A DNA stretch of 50,895 nt from JARYGU01 sp033795365 (lineage in GTDB: Bacteria > Pseudomonadota > Alphaproteobacteria > Rhizobiales > Rhizobiaceae), in contig JARYGU010000030.1 of the NCBI GenBank assembly GCA_033795365.1, positions 1-50,895 of the forward strand, given 5' to 3'. The translations under genes and the position numbers were made by a program. The notes beneath the pieces were generated by a model. It worked only from the letters and a program-made list of their open reading frames with translations. It did not search any database and had not been told where the DNA came from. This document shows positions 17,698 to 27,509 of the stretch, piece after piece; the first letter of the stretch is position 1; each line of letters opens with the position of its first letter.

Positions 17698-17762
17698 TCG
17701 CTGAACGCGGCCACCGCCGCGTCCCGCAAGTCTTCGCATCTCGCTCACGCAAGGACCGCATC

Positions 17763-18440
17763 ATGAAATACAACACGGAAAAGCTGGCAGTCGCGAAGTC
17801 CGATGACCAGATGGCGCCGCCGACCATTGTCGATGAGGGTGCACCGTCGACGACAGGCATTTCTCAGCACTCCGATCTTGCCCGCTTCCTTCGCTCCTGG
17901 CTATCCGCCCCCCTTCGCGTCGCGGCCGTGGCACCTTCCGGAAAGGCCCTCGCACACCTGATGACCCGGGAGATCACTTCTGAAAGCGGGCCTGTCCTTG
18001 AACTCGGCCCCGGCACGGGTGTTTTCACGCGAGCGCTTCTGGAACGGGGCGTTCGACAAGAAGATCTCACTCTGATCGAATACGGATCAGATTTCGCAAT
18101 CATGCTTCGGGAACGCTTCACCCATGCTCGCGTCCTCTGCATGGATGCGGCAGACTTACGCCGACGCCGTCTATTCTCCGGGAGTCCGGTCGGTGCGGTC
18201 GTCAGCGGACTGCCGCTGCTGTCGATGCCTACGCGGAAGGTGATGTATATCCTGTCGGGCATCCTTGATTGCTTGCGGGCCGACGGCGCCATCTATCAAT
18301 TCACCTATGGGCCGAGGTGCCCCATTCCGGACCTCATCCTCGACAGTCTTCGCCTCAAAGCGACGCGCGTCGGATGGACGATCCTGAACGTGCCGCCGGC
18401 TGCGGTCTATCGCATTACCCGACGAACCAACCGCCATTGA
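17763..18440 (+). CDS. Phospholipid N-methyltransferase-like SAM methyltransferase
   Basis: A 225-residue class I SAM-dependent methyltransferase. Residues about 45-62 (FLRSWLSAPLRVAAVAPSG) and motif I (VLELGPGTGVFTRALLERG) are typical of the PmtA group that methylates phosphatidylethanolamine on the way to phosphatidylcholine. The related rRNA adenine dimethylases share this fold. A post-motif VVSGLPLLSMP matches the PmtA group's usual SGLPLL sequence. ATG at 17763 was chosen; the upstream frame is a shadow of the MFS gene. Membrane-associated activity is expected for the family. Confidence 0.75.
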   Translation: MKYNTEKLAVAKSDDQMAPPTIVDEGAPSTTGISQHSDLARFLRSWLSAPLRVAAVAPSGKALAHLMTREITSESGPVLELGPGTGVFTRALLERGVRQEDLTLIEYGSDFAIMLRERFTHARVLCMDAADLRRRRLFSGSPVGAVVSGLPLLSMPTRKVMYILSGILDCLRADGAIYQFTYGPRCPIPDLILDSLRLKATRVGWTILNVPPAAVYRITRRTNRH

Positions 18441-18555
18441 GCGATGTAGCGCGAGCGCTCCGCAGACAACAATGTTTGTCTGCCTTGCCCGCCTCTGCAA
18501 TCCAACAGCAAAGGGCCACAGGCGCGAGCCTTGAAAGGTTCCTGGAGTTTCACTG

Positions 18556-20115
18556 ATGGCATGGTCGTACGGTTACTTTACTGACCTGAATTATACCCAT
18601 GGCTACTATCCGGAAATGAACCCGGCACTGTTGCGTCTGGCCTGCCTCTGCCAGGCGATAGAGCCGCAACTGCGCGAGCAACCGACCTATCTCGAACTGG
18701 GTTTCGGGCAAGGGGTTTCGATCAATATCCATGCGGCGGCATCGGCCGGCTCGTATTGGGGAACGGACTTCAATCCGGCGCAAACCGTGGAAGCTCGCAA
18801 GCTCGCCGCCGCATCCGGCGCAGACCTTCATCTGTTCGACGACTCTTTCGAAGAATTCGCCTGCCGGAACGATCTCCCCGACTTCGATATCATTGCGCTT
18901 CACGGCATCTGGAGCTGGATTTCGGAAGCCAACCGAAAGACCATCACGAACATCATCAGGCGGAAGCTGCGCCCCGGCGGGGTCGCCTATATCAGCTACA
19001 ATTGCCTGCCCGGCTGGGCACCGGCCATCCCGATCCGCCAGTTGATGTCCCTCTACCAGGATTATGGTGGCGGGAAAATGTCGGGACCTGTCGGAATGAT
19101 CGAGGGCGCTCTGCAGTTCTCGAGCGAAGTCGCCAAAGCCGGCTCGATCTATTTTCAGGAAAATCCGTCCGCAGCACATCACCTCGAAAAGGTGATGAAG
19201 CAGGGGCGCAACTATATCGCCCACGAGTATTTGAACGCGGATTGGCACCTGCAGCACTTTTCCGACATGGTCCGCAGCCTCGATGATGCCAAACTCACAT
19301 TCGTCGGATCGGCACGTCTGCTGGACGGCATCGACGCCCTTCAACTCACCGACGACGGCCGCAAGCTCGTTTCGCAGATTGGCCACCCGGTCATGCGTGA
19401 GACCGTTCGCGACTATCTGGTGAACAAGCGCTTCCGGAGCGACATTTTCGTCAAGGGCGCCCGCAAGCTGTCAGGTCCCGAACATCGGGACGTATGGCAT
19501 GCACAATCCTTCGTTCTATCGACGCCGCCAGTCGATATCCCAAAGACGATACCGCTCGGCAGGGGAGAAGTGGAACTGCCGGCAAATAAATATGATCCGA
19601 TACTCGAAGCCCTGTCCGATGACGGTTGCAGGCCAAAACGCGTTGATGAACTTCTGAGCCATCAAAGGCTACGCGGCTTCAAGCCACAGGATCTCGTCGA
19701 GGTTCTCATGGTTCTCACGGGGGCCGGTTTCACAAGCCCCGCCCAGGAACCATCGCAGACGGTGCGTGCCCAGTGCGCGGCGCTGAACGAATACATTCTG
19801 CAGCAGGCGCGGATAAGCATGGATCTGCACCACATGGTGTCCCCGGTGACGGGAGGCGGTATCGCAATCTCCCATTTAGTCCAACTGTTCATTCTGGCTT
19901 CGAAGGAGGGCAAAACTAGCGTGGACGCCTTGGCCAACTATGTGTGGGAGTTCCTGGACAGCATCGGCGAGCGCCTTGTGAGGGACGGCAAGAGGATCGA
20001 ATCCAAGGACGAAAACCTCAAGGAGTTCAGGATTTCGGCAAATAAGTTCGTCAAGTTCGGGCAACCGCTGCTGGAGGCGCTGCAGGTTTCTTCAGTACCC
20101 ATCAGTCTCGCATGA
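18556..20115 (+). CDS. SAM methyltransferase with regulatory domain
   Basis: A 519-residue protein with an N-terminal class I SAM-binding domain (YLELGFGQGVSINIHAAA, residues about 38-55, and LPDFDIIALHGIWSWISE) followed by a methyltransferase regulatory domain and a C-terminal helical region. The opening YGYFTDLNYTHGYYPEMNP is typical of this bacterial family. The acceptor is not known; family members often sit in surface polysaccharide or secondary-metabolite contexts, which is not evident here. A 115-bp gap separates it from the preceding methyltransferase. Confidence 0.75.
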   Translation: MAWSYGYFTDLNYTHGYYPEMNPALLRLACLCQAIEPQLREQPTYLELGFGQGVSINIHAAASAGSYWGTDFNPAQTVEARKLAAASGADLHLFDDSFEEFACRNDLPDFDIIALHGIWSWISEANRKTITNIIRRKLRPGGVAYISYNCLPGWAPAIPIRQLMSLYQDYGGGKMSGPVGMIEGALQFSSEVAKAGSIYFQENPSAAHHLEKVMKQGRNYIAHEYLNADWHLQHFSDMVRSLDDAKLTFVGSARLLDGIDALQLTDDGRKLVSQIGHPVMRETVRDYLVNKRFRSDIFVKGARKLSGPEHRDVWHAQSFVLSTPPVDIPKTIPLGRGEVELPANKYDPILEALSDDGCRPKRVDELLSHQRLRGFKPQDLVEVLMVLTGAGFTSPAQEPSQTVRAQCAALNEYILQQARISMDLHHMVSPVTGGGIAISHLVQLFILASKEGKTSVDALANYVWEFLDSIGERLVRDGKRIESKDENLKEFRISANKFVKFGQPLLEALQVSSVPISLA

Positions 20116-20287
20116 TGTCGGGCATCACGACCGTCGCAAGCAATGATGGAATCCTGTCCCGAAACTGCTACGATACGCTACATTAGCAAAATCTATGATG
20201 TTGCCGGTAGAGCAGTACGACCCGTTCATAGCTGAGTTTGAAGAGGTCGACTGCCAGAGCGTTTTCCGTTGCTGAACGATGTAGACG

Positions 20288-21112
20288 TCAGAGTGGTAGT
20301 CCGTTCTGTTTCCGCAGGCTTTTGTCGAATGCGGATTCGGGTACGAAACGGCGCAGGAAGCTGACCTGGCGCGCCATTTTCCCCGCCGCATAGCGCTTCC
20401 TCGGAGCGGAAGCGGTCGCGGCTTTCAAGACCGTCTCGGCGACCGCTTCGGGCGTATCGCCTTTTTCCATCGCCTTGCGCACGACCACACTCATGCCTGC
20501 GCGTGCAGCGTCATAGATGTCAAGCAACTGATCCGGCTTTGCGAGGTTCTCTTCGAATGATGTACGGGTATAGGCCGGCTCGACCAACACAACGCGAATT
20601 CCGAAGGGGCGTAATTCGTGGTCGAGCGATTCGGAATAGCCTTCAACGGCATGTTTGGTCGACGCATAGAGTGCGAAATAGGGAGCTGGGATGAATCCCT
20701 GCACCGAACTCAAGTTGACGATCCTGCCCTTCCCTTGGCGCCTCATTATCGGCAACACCGCGTTGGTCACACGGAGGACGCCGAACACGTTTACGTCGAA
20801 CAGCGCCTGGGCCTGGTCCATCGAGGACTCCTCCGCGCCGCCGAACAGGCCGATGCCGGCATTGTTGACGAGCAGGTCGATGCGCCCGGCCTCTGCCAAG
20901 ACGTCTTCGACCAGTTTCGCCACGGACACGTCGTCGGTCACGTCACAGGCCAGCATGGTAATGCCATCGGACCCTCCGGGGGCCGTGCGACGGCTGGTCC
21001 CGAAGACGCGAAAGCCCACGTTCTGTAAGGCCTTTGCCGTCGCGCGCCCGATGCCGGAAGACGCCCCTGTCACCAGGGCGAGGCCAGGGCTGGCCTTGTT
21101 CATGGACATCAT
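20288..21112 (-). CDS. Classical SDR oxidoreductase
   Basis: A 274-residue classical short-chain dehydrogenase: TGASSGIGRATAKAL for the cofactor, LLVNNAGIGLFGG, and the catalytic YASTKHAVEGYSESL. Length and motifs match the bacterial 3-oxoacyl-reductase/ketoreductase-like group with oxidising or reducing activity on unknown carbonyl compounds. The start is the first of a tandem ATGATG preceded by AAAGAGAAAA. It lies 22 bp downstream of the ketosynthase gene on the same strand, so they probably form one operon. The 172-bp region beyond its stop up to 20115 shows nothing recognisable. Confidence 0.8.
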   Translation of the reverse strand: MMSMNKASPGLALVTGASSGIGRATAKALQNVGFRVFGTSRRTAPGGSDGITMLACDVTDDVSVAKLVEDVLAEAGRIDLLVNNAGIGLFGGAEESSMDQAQALFDVNVFGVLRVTNAVLPIMRRQGKGRIVNLSSVQGFIPAPYFALYASTKHAVEGYSESLDHELRPFGIRVVLVEPAYTRTSFEENLAKPDQLLDIYDAARAGMSVVVRKAMEKGDTPEAVAETVLKAATASAPRKRYAAGKMARQVSFLRRFVPESAFDKSLRKQNGLPL

Positions 21113-21134
21113 TTTTCTCTTTCTTTCTGTTGGA

Positions 21135-22427
21135 TTATATTTCGAAACGTTCCGGCCCGTTCGTCGTCCAGCGTCGGAATAGCGCGCTGGCATTGACTCC
21201 TCCGAAACCGAAGCCGTTGGAGATCGCATAATCCATCTCCAACGGCCGGGCTTCGTTTGCGACAAAGTCGATCCCGTCGGCGGCCGGATCGGGCGCTGTC
21301 AGGTTCAGGGTCGGCGGTGCCACCTGGTCCCGGAGAGCGAGGATCGCGAAGATGGCACCAAGCCCGCCGGCCGCTCCGAGCAGATGTCCAGTTGCCGATT
21401 TCGTTGCGCTGACAGCTATCGCGAACTCGCGCCCGAACACACTCTTGATCGCCTCGATCTCACCCAGGTCGCCTATCGGGGTGGAGGTCGCATGCGCATT
21501 GAGGTGGCGGATCTCGTGCGGCGAAATTCCAGCTTGGGCAATCGCTATCTCCATGGCTCGGCGGGCACCGTCACCGTCCTCGGGACCGGATGTGACGTGA
21601 TGCGCGTCCGCGGTCGTGCCGTAGCCGACGAGCTCAGCGAGCGGTTTTGCGCCGCGCGCAAGCGCGTGGCTTAATGCCTCGATGACCAGGATGCCGGCGC
21701 CTTCGCCCATGACGAAGCCGTCGCGCAACATGTCGAAGGGGCGCGAGGCCCGATCAGGTGTTTCGTTGAAGCCAGTCGAAAGGGAGCGTGCCGCAGCAAA
21801 GCCGCCGAGACTGACGATGTTCATGCATGCTTCCGTTCCGCCGCATACCACTATGTCGGCCTCATTTGCGCGAATGAGACGAGCGGCGTCGCCGATCGCC
21901 TGGATGCCGGCCGCACACGCCGTCACTGGTGCGCCGAGCGGACCCTTGAAGCCGTAACGGATCGAAATTTGCCCCGCTGCCAGGTTCACCAGGAAAGATG
22001 GCACGGTGAACGGCGAAAGACGCCGCACACCACGCTGATCAACCGTTCGCACCGCCTCAGTTATGGCTGGGAACCCGCCGATTCCCGAAGCTATGATCGT
22101 CGCGGTGCGGGTGCGGTCATTCTCCGAGATCGGCGCCCATCTCGCCTGAGAGAGCGCTTCTTCCGCCGCCGCCAGTGCGAAGAGAATGAACCGGTCTACC
22201 TTGCGCTGATCCTTTGGAGCAAAGACGGTATTCGGATCGAAGCCGGCTTCCGGGTCTTCTTCCAGAGAGGGAACCGTCCCGCCGACCTTCGCCGGCAGGT
22301 CTCCCGCGACATCGTCCGGAAGCCGTCGGATGCCCGAACGACCAGACAGGAGCCGAGACCAAGAAGTCGCCACATTGGCTCCGAGGGGGCTGACTGCGCC
22401 CATCCCAGTAATAACGATACGACGCAT
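21135..22427 (-). CDS. Beta-ketoacyl-ACP synthase II-type enzyme (FabF-like)
   Basis: A 430-residue condensing enzyme starting RRIVITGMGAVSPLGANV. The Cys-His-His triad is intact: VTACAAGIQAIGDAARLI (nucleophile), LNAHATSTPIGDLGE and SATKSATGHLLGAAGGLG. It condenses malonyl-ACP with an acyl chain in fatty-acid or polyketide-like synthesis. It is outside a fab cluster, next to an SDR and a TetR-controlled efflux operon, so it is probably a second copy with a special role. The ATG at 22427 is the family start; a 35-codon upstream extension was discarded. Confidence 0.85.
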   Translation of the reverse strand: MRRIVITGMGAVSPLGANVATSWSRLLSGRSGIRRLPDDVAGDLPAKVGGTVPSLEEDPEAGFDPNTVFAPKDQRKVDRFILFALAAAEEALSQARWAPISENDRTRTATIIASGIGGFPAITEAVRTVDQRGVRRLSPFTVPSFLVNLAAGQISIRYGFKGPLGAPVTACAAGIQAIGDAARLIRANEADIVVCGGTEACMNIVSLGGFAAARSLSTGFNETPDRASRPFDMLRDGFVMGEGAGILVIEALSHALARGAKPLAELVGYGTTADAHHVTSGPEDGDGARRAMEIAIAQAGISPHEIRHLNAHATSTPIGDLGEIEAIKSVFGREFAIAVSATKSATGHLLGAAGGLGAIFAILALRDQVAPPTLNLTAPDPAADGIDFVANEARPLEMDYAISNGFGFGGVNASALFRRWTTNGPERFEI

Positions 22428-22544
22428 GTGGTTCTCCAACTGTCGTTTTGCTTCATGCGGCCGCGTGACCGTACGTTCGATGGTCGCGAGCGGACGATTT
22501 CGGCACCAACGCGTCCGGGCGAGCTTCGCCAAGATTCGGACGTC

Positions 22545-23132
22545 TCATGCATTTTCGGCGGAGGCCGCGATCCGCCGAACTTCCTCGGAAGCTGCGTCGA
22601 GAAAGCGCTGCGATATCTCTTCGTCCTCCATGATACGAGAGATCGTCACCGCACCCACCATGAGCGACAGCATCGCCATGGCTTTGCCGGAGGCCTTCGG
22701 GCTTTCCCCCGCCGGTATCAATTCGGCGAGAATTTGAAGATGAGCTTGAACACCGTCCTGAAACGGAACTCTCACCTCCTCGCTTTGACGAGCCGCATCA
22801 GCGCCAAGCGCCACCAAAGGGCAGCCGTCGCTCTTCTCCTGGCGATGTCCCATCGATAGGTAGAGCTCGATAACGGCCTCGAGAGGGTCGGAGCTCGCAG
22901 CAGCAACAGCGGACCATCTGCGGGTCGCGTGCTCCATCGCGCGTCTCGATGCCTGTGCCGCAAGATCGTCCTTGGATTCGAACTGCTTATAGAATCCACC
23001 CTGGGTGAGGCCGGCCCCCCTCATCAGATCCTTCAGCCCGATGCCGTCGAAACCGTGCTCCCGAAAAAGCCGGCTCGCCGCGTTGATGACCGCTTCGCGA
23101 TTTGCCTCTGCCTGTGCGCGGCTCACTCTCAT
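22545..23132 (-). CDS. TetR-family regulator of the RND operon
   Basis: A 195-residue TetR/AcrR-type repressor. The N-terminal HTH reads VINAASRLFREHGFDGIGLK then LMRGAGLTQGGFYKQFESKD. The rest is a helical ligand domain with a DGCPLVALGADAAR segment seen in the group that responds to small electrophiles or lipophilic compounds. It diverges from the RND efflux genes, and an inverted repeat overlaps their promoter (23157-23195). Repression of that operon and of itself is the simple inference. Confidence 0.85.
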   Translation of the reverse strand: MRVSRAQAEANREAVINAASRLFREHGFDGIGLKDLMRGAGLTQGGFYKQFESKDDLAAQASRRAMEHATRRWSAVAAASSDPLEAVIELYLSMGHRQEKSDGCPLVALGADAARQSEEVRVPFQDGVQAHLQILAELIPAGESPKASGKAMAMLSLMVGAVTISRIMEDEEISQRFLDAASEEVRRIAASAENA

Positions 23133-23156
23133 GATTGACCTCCAATTAGATTTCGC

Positions 23157-23195
23157 TTGACATCTATAGCATGCTTAGATTTAGATCGCAATCTA
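23157..23195 (+). promoter_or_regulatory. Promoter and TetR operator of the RND operon
   Basis: TTGACA at 23157-23162 is followed 18 bp later by an AT-rich -10 candidate (TTAGAT, 23181-23186). Across the -10 lies the inverted repeat TAGATT (23176-23181) and AATCTA (23190-23195). A further TTAGATTT copy precedes the promoter at about 23146. The position fits a repressor operator for the divergent TetR gene. Confidence 0.55.
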
Positions 23196-23230
23196 ATAGA
23201 GGCCATGCCCGTCAACAAGGGTTATTCAAC

Positions 23231-24343
23231 ATGAACCGCAAATTTCTTCTCACATTCGTCGGCCTTGCGGCCGCAGCCGGGGGCGCGGTGTTTGCGTTCG
23301 TTTTGGAGACGCCGGCACGGAAGGCGGTGGCCGCGGATCCCCGCGTCGCATCGCCACTCGTAAGGGTTGTCGAGGCGACGAGGCTGGAAAGAGCCGAGCG
23401 GGTCTTTACGGGTACGATCGCCGTGCGGGTGCAGAGCAACCTCGGTTTCCGCGTGCCGGGCAAGATCATTCAGCGCTTTGTGGATGTCGGGGAACAGGTC
23501 AAGGCCGGCCAAGAGCTTCTGCGGATCGATGAGACCGATCTACGGCTTGCGCTCACCGCAAAGCGCAACGCTGTCGCTGCAGCACGAGCGGTCCTGGCTC
23601 AGGCGAGCGCGGACGAGAAGCGCTATGCTGTTCTGGTGAAGAACGGATTGGCGGCAACGCCGCAGCGCTATGAGCAGGCAAAGGCCGTGCTCGATACCGC
23701 GGCGGCTCAGCTTGCCGCCGCGGAAGCGGAAGCGAAGGTCGCCGAGAACGAGGCGACCTATTCCGTCCTGGTGGCGGATGCCGATGGAACGGTGGTCGAA
23801 ACGCTTGCCGAGCCCGGGCAGGTCGTCGCCGCCGGTCAGACTGTGGTTCGACTTGCCCATGCCGGCCCCCGCGAGGCGTTGGTCGCACTTCCCGAAACGG
23901 TCCGGCCGGCGATCGGCTCGGCGGCCGAGGCCAGCCTCTATGGAGACGATGAGCATCGTTACACGGCGCATCTGCGGCAGTTGTCGGACTCCGCCGATGC
24001 CCAGACCCGTACATATGAGGCCCGCTATGTGCTCGACGGTGAGGCCGCGGCGGCACCGCTTGGCGCGACCGTGACCATTCGGCTGGTGAACCGGGCCAGC
24101 CAACCGGAAATGGAAGTGCCGCTCGGGGCCGTGCTGGACAATGGTCACAAGACTGGCGTCTGGGTCCTGGACCGCGCCGCCTCGACGGTGAAATTTCGGC
24201 CCGTCAACCTTGTGCATGTGACCAGCGAAACTGCAGTGATCTCCGGGCTGAACCCCGGGGATTCGGTGGTTTCGCTCGGTGCGCATCTTTTGCAGGAGGG
24301 CGTTCGCGTCCGGACTGCTTCTGAAAGCGGGAGCAACCGATGA
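23231..24343 (+). CDS. RND efflux periplasmic adaptor
   Basis: A 370-residue membrane-fusion protein with an N-terminal membrane anchor or signal (FLLTFVGLAAAAGGAVFAFV). It then has a lipoyl half (LGFRVPGKIIQRFVDVGEQV), a helical hairpin rich in Ala (residues about 110-175), the second lipoyl half (VLVADADGTVVETLAEPGQV) and a C-terminal beta domain. It links an RND pump to an outer-membrane channel. No outer-membrane factor gene is nearby, so a TolC from elsewhere is expected. ATGA overlap with the pump gene. ATG at 23231 gives a proper export signal; earlier codons do not. Confidence 0.85.
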   Translation: MNRKFLLTFVGLAAAAGGAVFAFVLETPARKAVAADPRVASPLVRVVEATRLERAERVFTGTIAVRVQSNLGFRVPGKIIQRFVDVGEQVKAGQELLRIDETDLRLALTAKRNAVAAARAVLAQASADEKRYAVLVKNGLAATPQRYEQAKAVLDTAAAQLAAAEAEAKVAENEATYSVLVADADGTVVETLAEPGQVVAAGQTVVRLAHAGPREALVALPETVRPAIGSAAEASLYGDDEHRYTAHLRQLSDSADAQTRTYEARYVLDGEAAAAPLGATVTIRLVNRASQPEMEVPLGAVLDNGHKTGVWVLDRAASTVKFRPVNLVHVTSETAVISGLNPGDSVVSLGAHLLQEGVRVRTASESGSNR

Positions 24344-27300
24344 GCCTCAATCTTTCCGCGATTGCCGTTCGCGAACGGGCCGTCACCCTCTTCTTCATAC
24401 TCCTGTTGGCAGCTGCGGGTGTCTATGCCTTCGTTAACCTCGGGCGAGCGGAGGATCCCTCCTTCACCATCAAGACACTGACGGTAACGGCCGTATGGCC
24501 AGGTGCAACCGCGCGCGAGATGCAGGATCTCGTCGCTGAGCCACTTGAAAAGCGCATACAGGAGTTGACGTATTACGACCGTGTCGAGACGATAACGCAG
24601 CCAGGCTATGCCTTCCTGACCGTCACTTTGAAGGACAGTACGCCACCTGGTGCGGTCGAGGAAGAGTTTTACCAGGCTCGAAAAAAGCTTGGAGACGAGG
24701 CTCGAAACCTGCCTCAAGGCGTATTGGGTCCTTTCGTCAACGACGAATATTCCGATGTGAGCTTCGCTCTTTATGCGCTGAAGGCCAAGGGTATGCCCAT
24801 GCGAGAGCTCGTGCGGCAGGCCGAATTGATCCGCCAGGATCTTCTGCATGTTCCGGGCGTCAAAAAGATCAACATCCTCGGAGAGCGGCCCGAACAGATC
24901 TTCGTCGAATTCTCCTATGCCAAGCTGGCTACTCTTGGAATCTCGGCACAAGACATTGCCGCCGCCTTACAGAGGCAAAACACTGTCACGCCTGCGGGCT
25001 CGATCGATACACGCGGCCCACAGGTCTTCATCCGGTTCGATGGCGCTTACGACAGCGTTCAGGCGATCGCCGACACCCCGATCGTGGCTGCCGGGCGTAC
25101 GTTGAAGCTTTCCGACATCGCCGATGTTAGACGCGGTTATGAAGATCCCGCGACCTACGTCATCCGCCACGAGGGCGAACCCACCATCATGCTTGGAGCC
25201 GTGATGCAGAAGGGGTGGAACGGTCTGGAGCTCGGCGAAGCGCTCGAGGAAAGATCGGCCGCAATCGCGCAGACGCTGCCGCTCGGCATGACGCTCGCCA
25301 AGGTCAGCGATCAGGCCGTCAACATCGACGAGGCGGTCGGCGAGTTCATGCTCAAGTTCGCAATGGCGCTTGGCGTCGTCCTGTTCGTGAGCCTGGTCAG
25401 CCTCGGCTGGCGTGTCGGCATCGTCGTGGCGCTTGCCGTTCCGCTGACGCTCGCCGTCGTCTTCCTCATCATGCTGGAAACCGGCCGGTTCTTCGATCGC
25501 ATCACGCTCGGCGCGCTGATCCTGGCGCTCGGACTTCTCGTGGACGACGCCATCATCGCCATCGAGGTGATGGTCGTGAAGATGGAAGAGGGGATGGATC
25601 GCATCAAGGCGGCGGCCTATGCCTGGAGTCATACCGCAGCGCCGATGTTGTCCGGAACACTCGTCACGATCATCGGGTTGATGCCGGTTGGCTTTGCCCG
25701 ATCAACCGCCGGTGAATATGCAGGAAATATCTTCTGGGTCGTGGGTTTCGCGCTCATCGTGTCCTGGTTCGTCGCGGTGATCTTCACACCGTATCTGGGC
25801 GTCAAGATGCTGCCGGAGATCAAGCCGGTCGAGGGCGGTCATCACGCCATCTATGATACCGCGAATTATCGCCGCCTGCGCGCCCTTATCGAGTTCGCAG
25901 TTCGCCATAAGTTTATGACATGCGCGGTGGTCGGCGTCGCCATGGCCGCTTCGGTGGTTGGGATGGGAAGCGTAAAACAACAGTTCTTCCCGACCTCGGA
26001 TCGTCCCGAGGTGTTGGTCGAGGTCCGCATGCCAGAAGGTACGAGCATCGAGACGACGACCGCCACGGTCGAGAAAGTCGAAGATTGGCTGCAAAGTCAG
26101 CCTGAAGCGAAAATCGTCACCAGCTATGTAGGGCAGGGCGCTCCCCGCTTCTTTTTTGCAATGGCGCCGGAATTGCCGGACCCCGCTTTCGCGAAGATCG
26201 TTGTTCTCACTCCCGATTCCCATGCGCGTGAGGACTTGAAACATCGCCTTCGGGCTGCCGTTTCGGACGGCCTCGCTCCCGAAGCCTATGTTCGCGTCAC
26301 GCAGCTCGTGTTCGGCCCTTATACGCCGTTTCCGGTCGAATTCCGGATCATGGGGCCTGATCCCGACCAACTGTACAAAATTTCGGAGAAGGCCCTCGAT
26401 ATCATGAAAGGCGTGCCCGACGTTCGCCAGGCAAATCGCGATTGGGGCAATCGTACGCCGGTACTTCGCTTCGTTCCCGATCAGGACCGGCTCAATCTGA
26501 TCGGCCTTTCATCAGCCGAGGCAGCCCAGCAGATGCAATTGCTGTTGACGGGGATCCCGGTTACGCAGGTTCGCGAAAACATACGCAACGTGCCTGTCGT
26601 CGCGCGCAGTGCCGGTGAGAATCGGCTTGATCCTTCAAGGCTGACCGGTTTCTCGCTCATGAGCAGGGATGGCCGGCCGATTCCGCTCGATCAGATCGGC
26701 CATTCCGAGGTCAGGTTTGAAGAGCCGATCATGAAGCGCCGCGATCGAACTCCGGTCATCACGATCCGTTCGGACATCAATGAAGCGACACAGCCGCCGG
26801 AGGTCTCGCAACAGGTTCTGAAGGCGCTTCAGCCACTTATCGCTTCGCTTCCCGTGGGTTATCGTATCGAGATGGGCGGAAATATCGAGGAATCCCTCAA
26901 GGCCAATACCGCACTCGTCCAGATATTCCCGGCGATGATTGCCGCCATGTTGATCGTCATCGTCCTCCAGGTCCGCAGCCTGTCGACCATGACCATGGTC
27001 ATGATGACGGCACCGCTCGGTCTGGCCGGGGCAGTGCCGGTGCTTCTCCTCTTCGATCAGCCCTTTGGCTTCAATGCCATCCTGGGATTGATCGGACTGG
27101 CTGGAATTCTGATGCGCAACACCTTGATCCTTACCGAGCAAATCAAGGAGAATCAGGCTGCTGGTCTCGACGACTACCATGCCGTGATCGAGGCTACGGT
27201 GCAGCGGACGCGACCCGTTATCCTGACCGCATTGGCTGCCGTTCTTGCTTTCATTCCGCTTACGAGCTCGGTGTTCTGGGGGTCGATGGCGTACACGCTG

Positions 27301-27450
27301 ATCGGCGGTACGGCCGTCGGTACCGTAATGATCCTCCTCTTCCTTCCGGCTCTTTACGCTGCCTGGTTCCGCATCAAACCGGGAAAGAGCGACGCCGACA
27401 AAGAATCACCGAAGGAAGCGCATATGCAATTGGCGATGGCTGCCGAGTGA
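24340..27450 (+). CDS. RND multidrug efflux permease
   Basis: A 1036-residue AcrB/HAE1-type RND pump with twelve membrane helices and two large periplasmic loops. The proton-relay aspartates are in ALILALGLLVDDAIIAIEVM. The porter region contains GATAREMQDLVAEPLEKRIQ. In the second half, the helix that carries Lys940 in E. coli AcrB reads GILMRNTLILTEQI, so Arg occupies the Lys position. It is coupled to the adaptor by an ATGA overlap and controlled by the divergent TetR gene. Substrates cannot be predicted. Confidence 0.9.
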   Translation: MSLNLSAIAVRERAVTLFFILLLAAAGVYAFVNLGRAEDPSFTIKTLTVTAVWPGATAREMQDLVAEPLEKRIQELTYYDRVETITQPGYAFLTVTLKDSTPPGAVEEEFYQARKKLGDEARNLPQGVLGPFVNDEYSDVSFALYALKAKGMPMRELVRQAELIRQDLLHVPGVKKINILGERPEQIFVEFSYAKLATLGISAQDIAAALQRQNTVTPAGSIDTRGPQVFIRFDGAYDSVQAIADTPIVAAGRTLKLSDIADVRRGYEDPATYVIRHEGEPTIMLGAVMQKGWNGLELGEALEERSAAIAQTLPLGMTLAKVSDQAVNIDEAVGEFMLKFAMALGVVLFVSLVSLGWRVGIVVALAVPLTLAVVFLIMLETGRFFDRITLGALILALGLLVDDAIIAIEVMVVKMEEGMDRIKAAAYAWSHTAAPMLSGTLVTIIGLMPVGFARSTAGEYAGNIFWVVGFALIVSWFVAVIFTPYLGVKMLPEIKPVEGGHHAIYDTANYRRLRALIEFAVRHKFMTCAVVGVAMAASVVGMGSVKQQFFPTSDRPEVLVEVRMPEGTSIETTTATVEKVEDWLQSQPEAKIVTSYVGQGAPRFFFAMAPELPDPAFAKIVVLTPDSHAREDLKHRLRAAVSDGLAPEAYVRVTQLVFGPYTPFPVEFRIMGPDPDQLYKISEKALDIMKGVPDVRQANRDWGNRTPVLRFVPDQDRLNLIGLSSAEAAQQMQLLLTGIPVTQVRENIRNVPVVARSAGENRLDPSRLTGFSLMSRDGRPIPLDQIGHSEVRFEEPIMKRRDRTPVITIRSDINEATQPPEVSQQVLKALQPLIASLPVGYRIEMGGNIEESLKANTALVQIFPAMIAAMLIVIVLQVRSLSTMTMVMMTAPLGLAGAVPVLLLFDQPFGFNAILGLIGLAGILMRNTLILTEQIKENQAAGLDDYHAVIEATVQRTRPVILTALAAVLAFIPLTSSVFWGSMAYTLIGGTAVGTVMILLFLPALYAAWFRIKPGKSDADKESPKEAHMQLAMAAE

Positions 27451-27509
27451 TGGTTCGCGATCGCGGAGGTGCCAGGGCGCCTCCTCGCACATTCAGGAAA
27501 GGGTATGTG

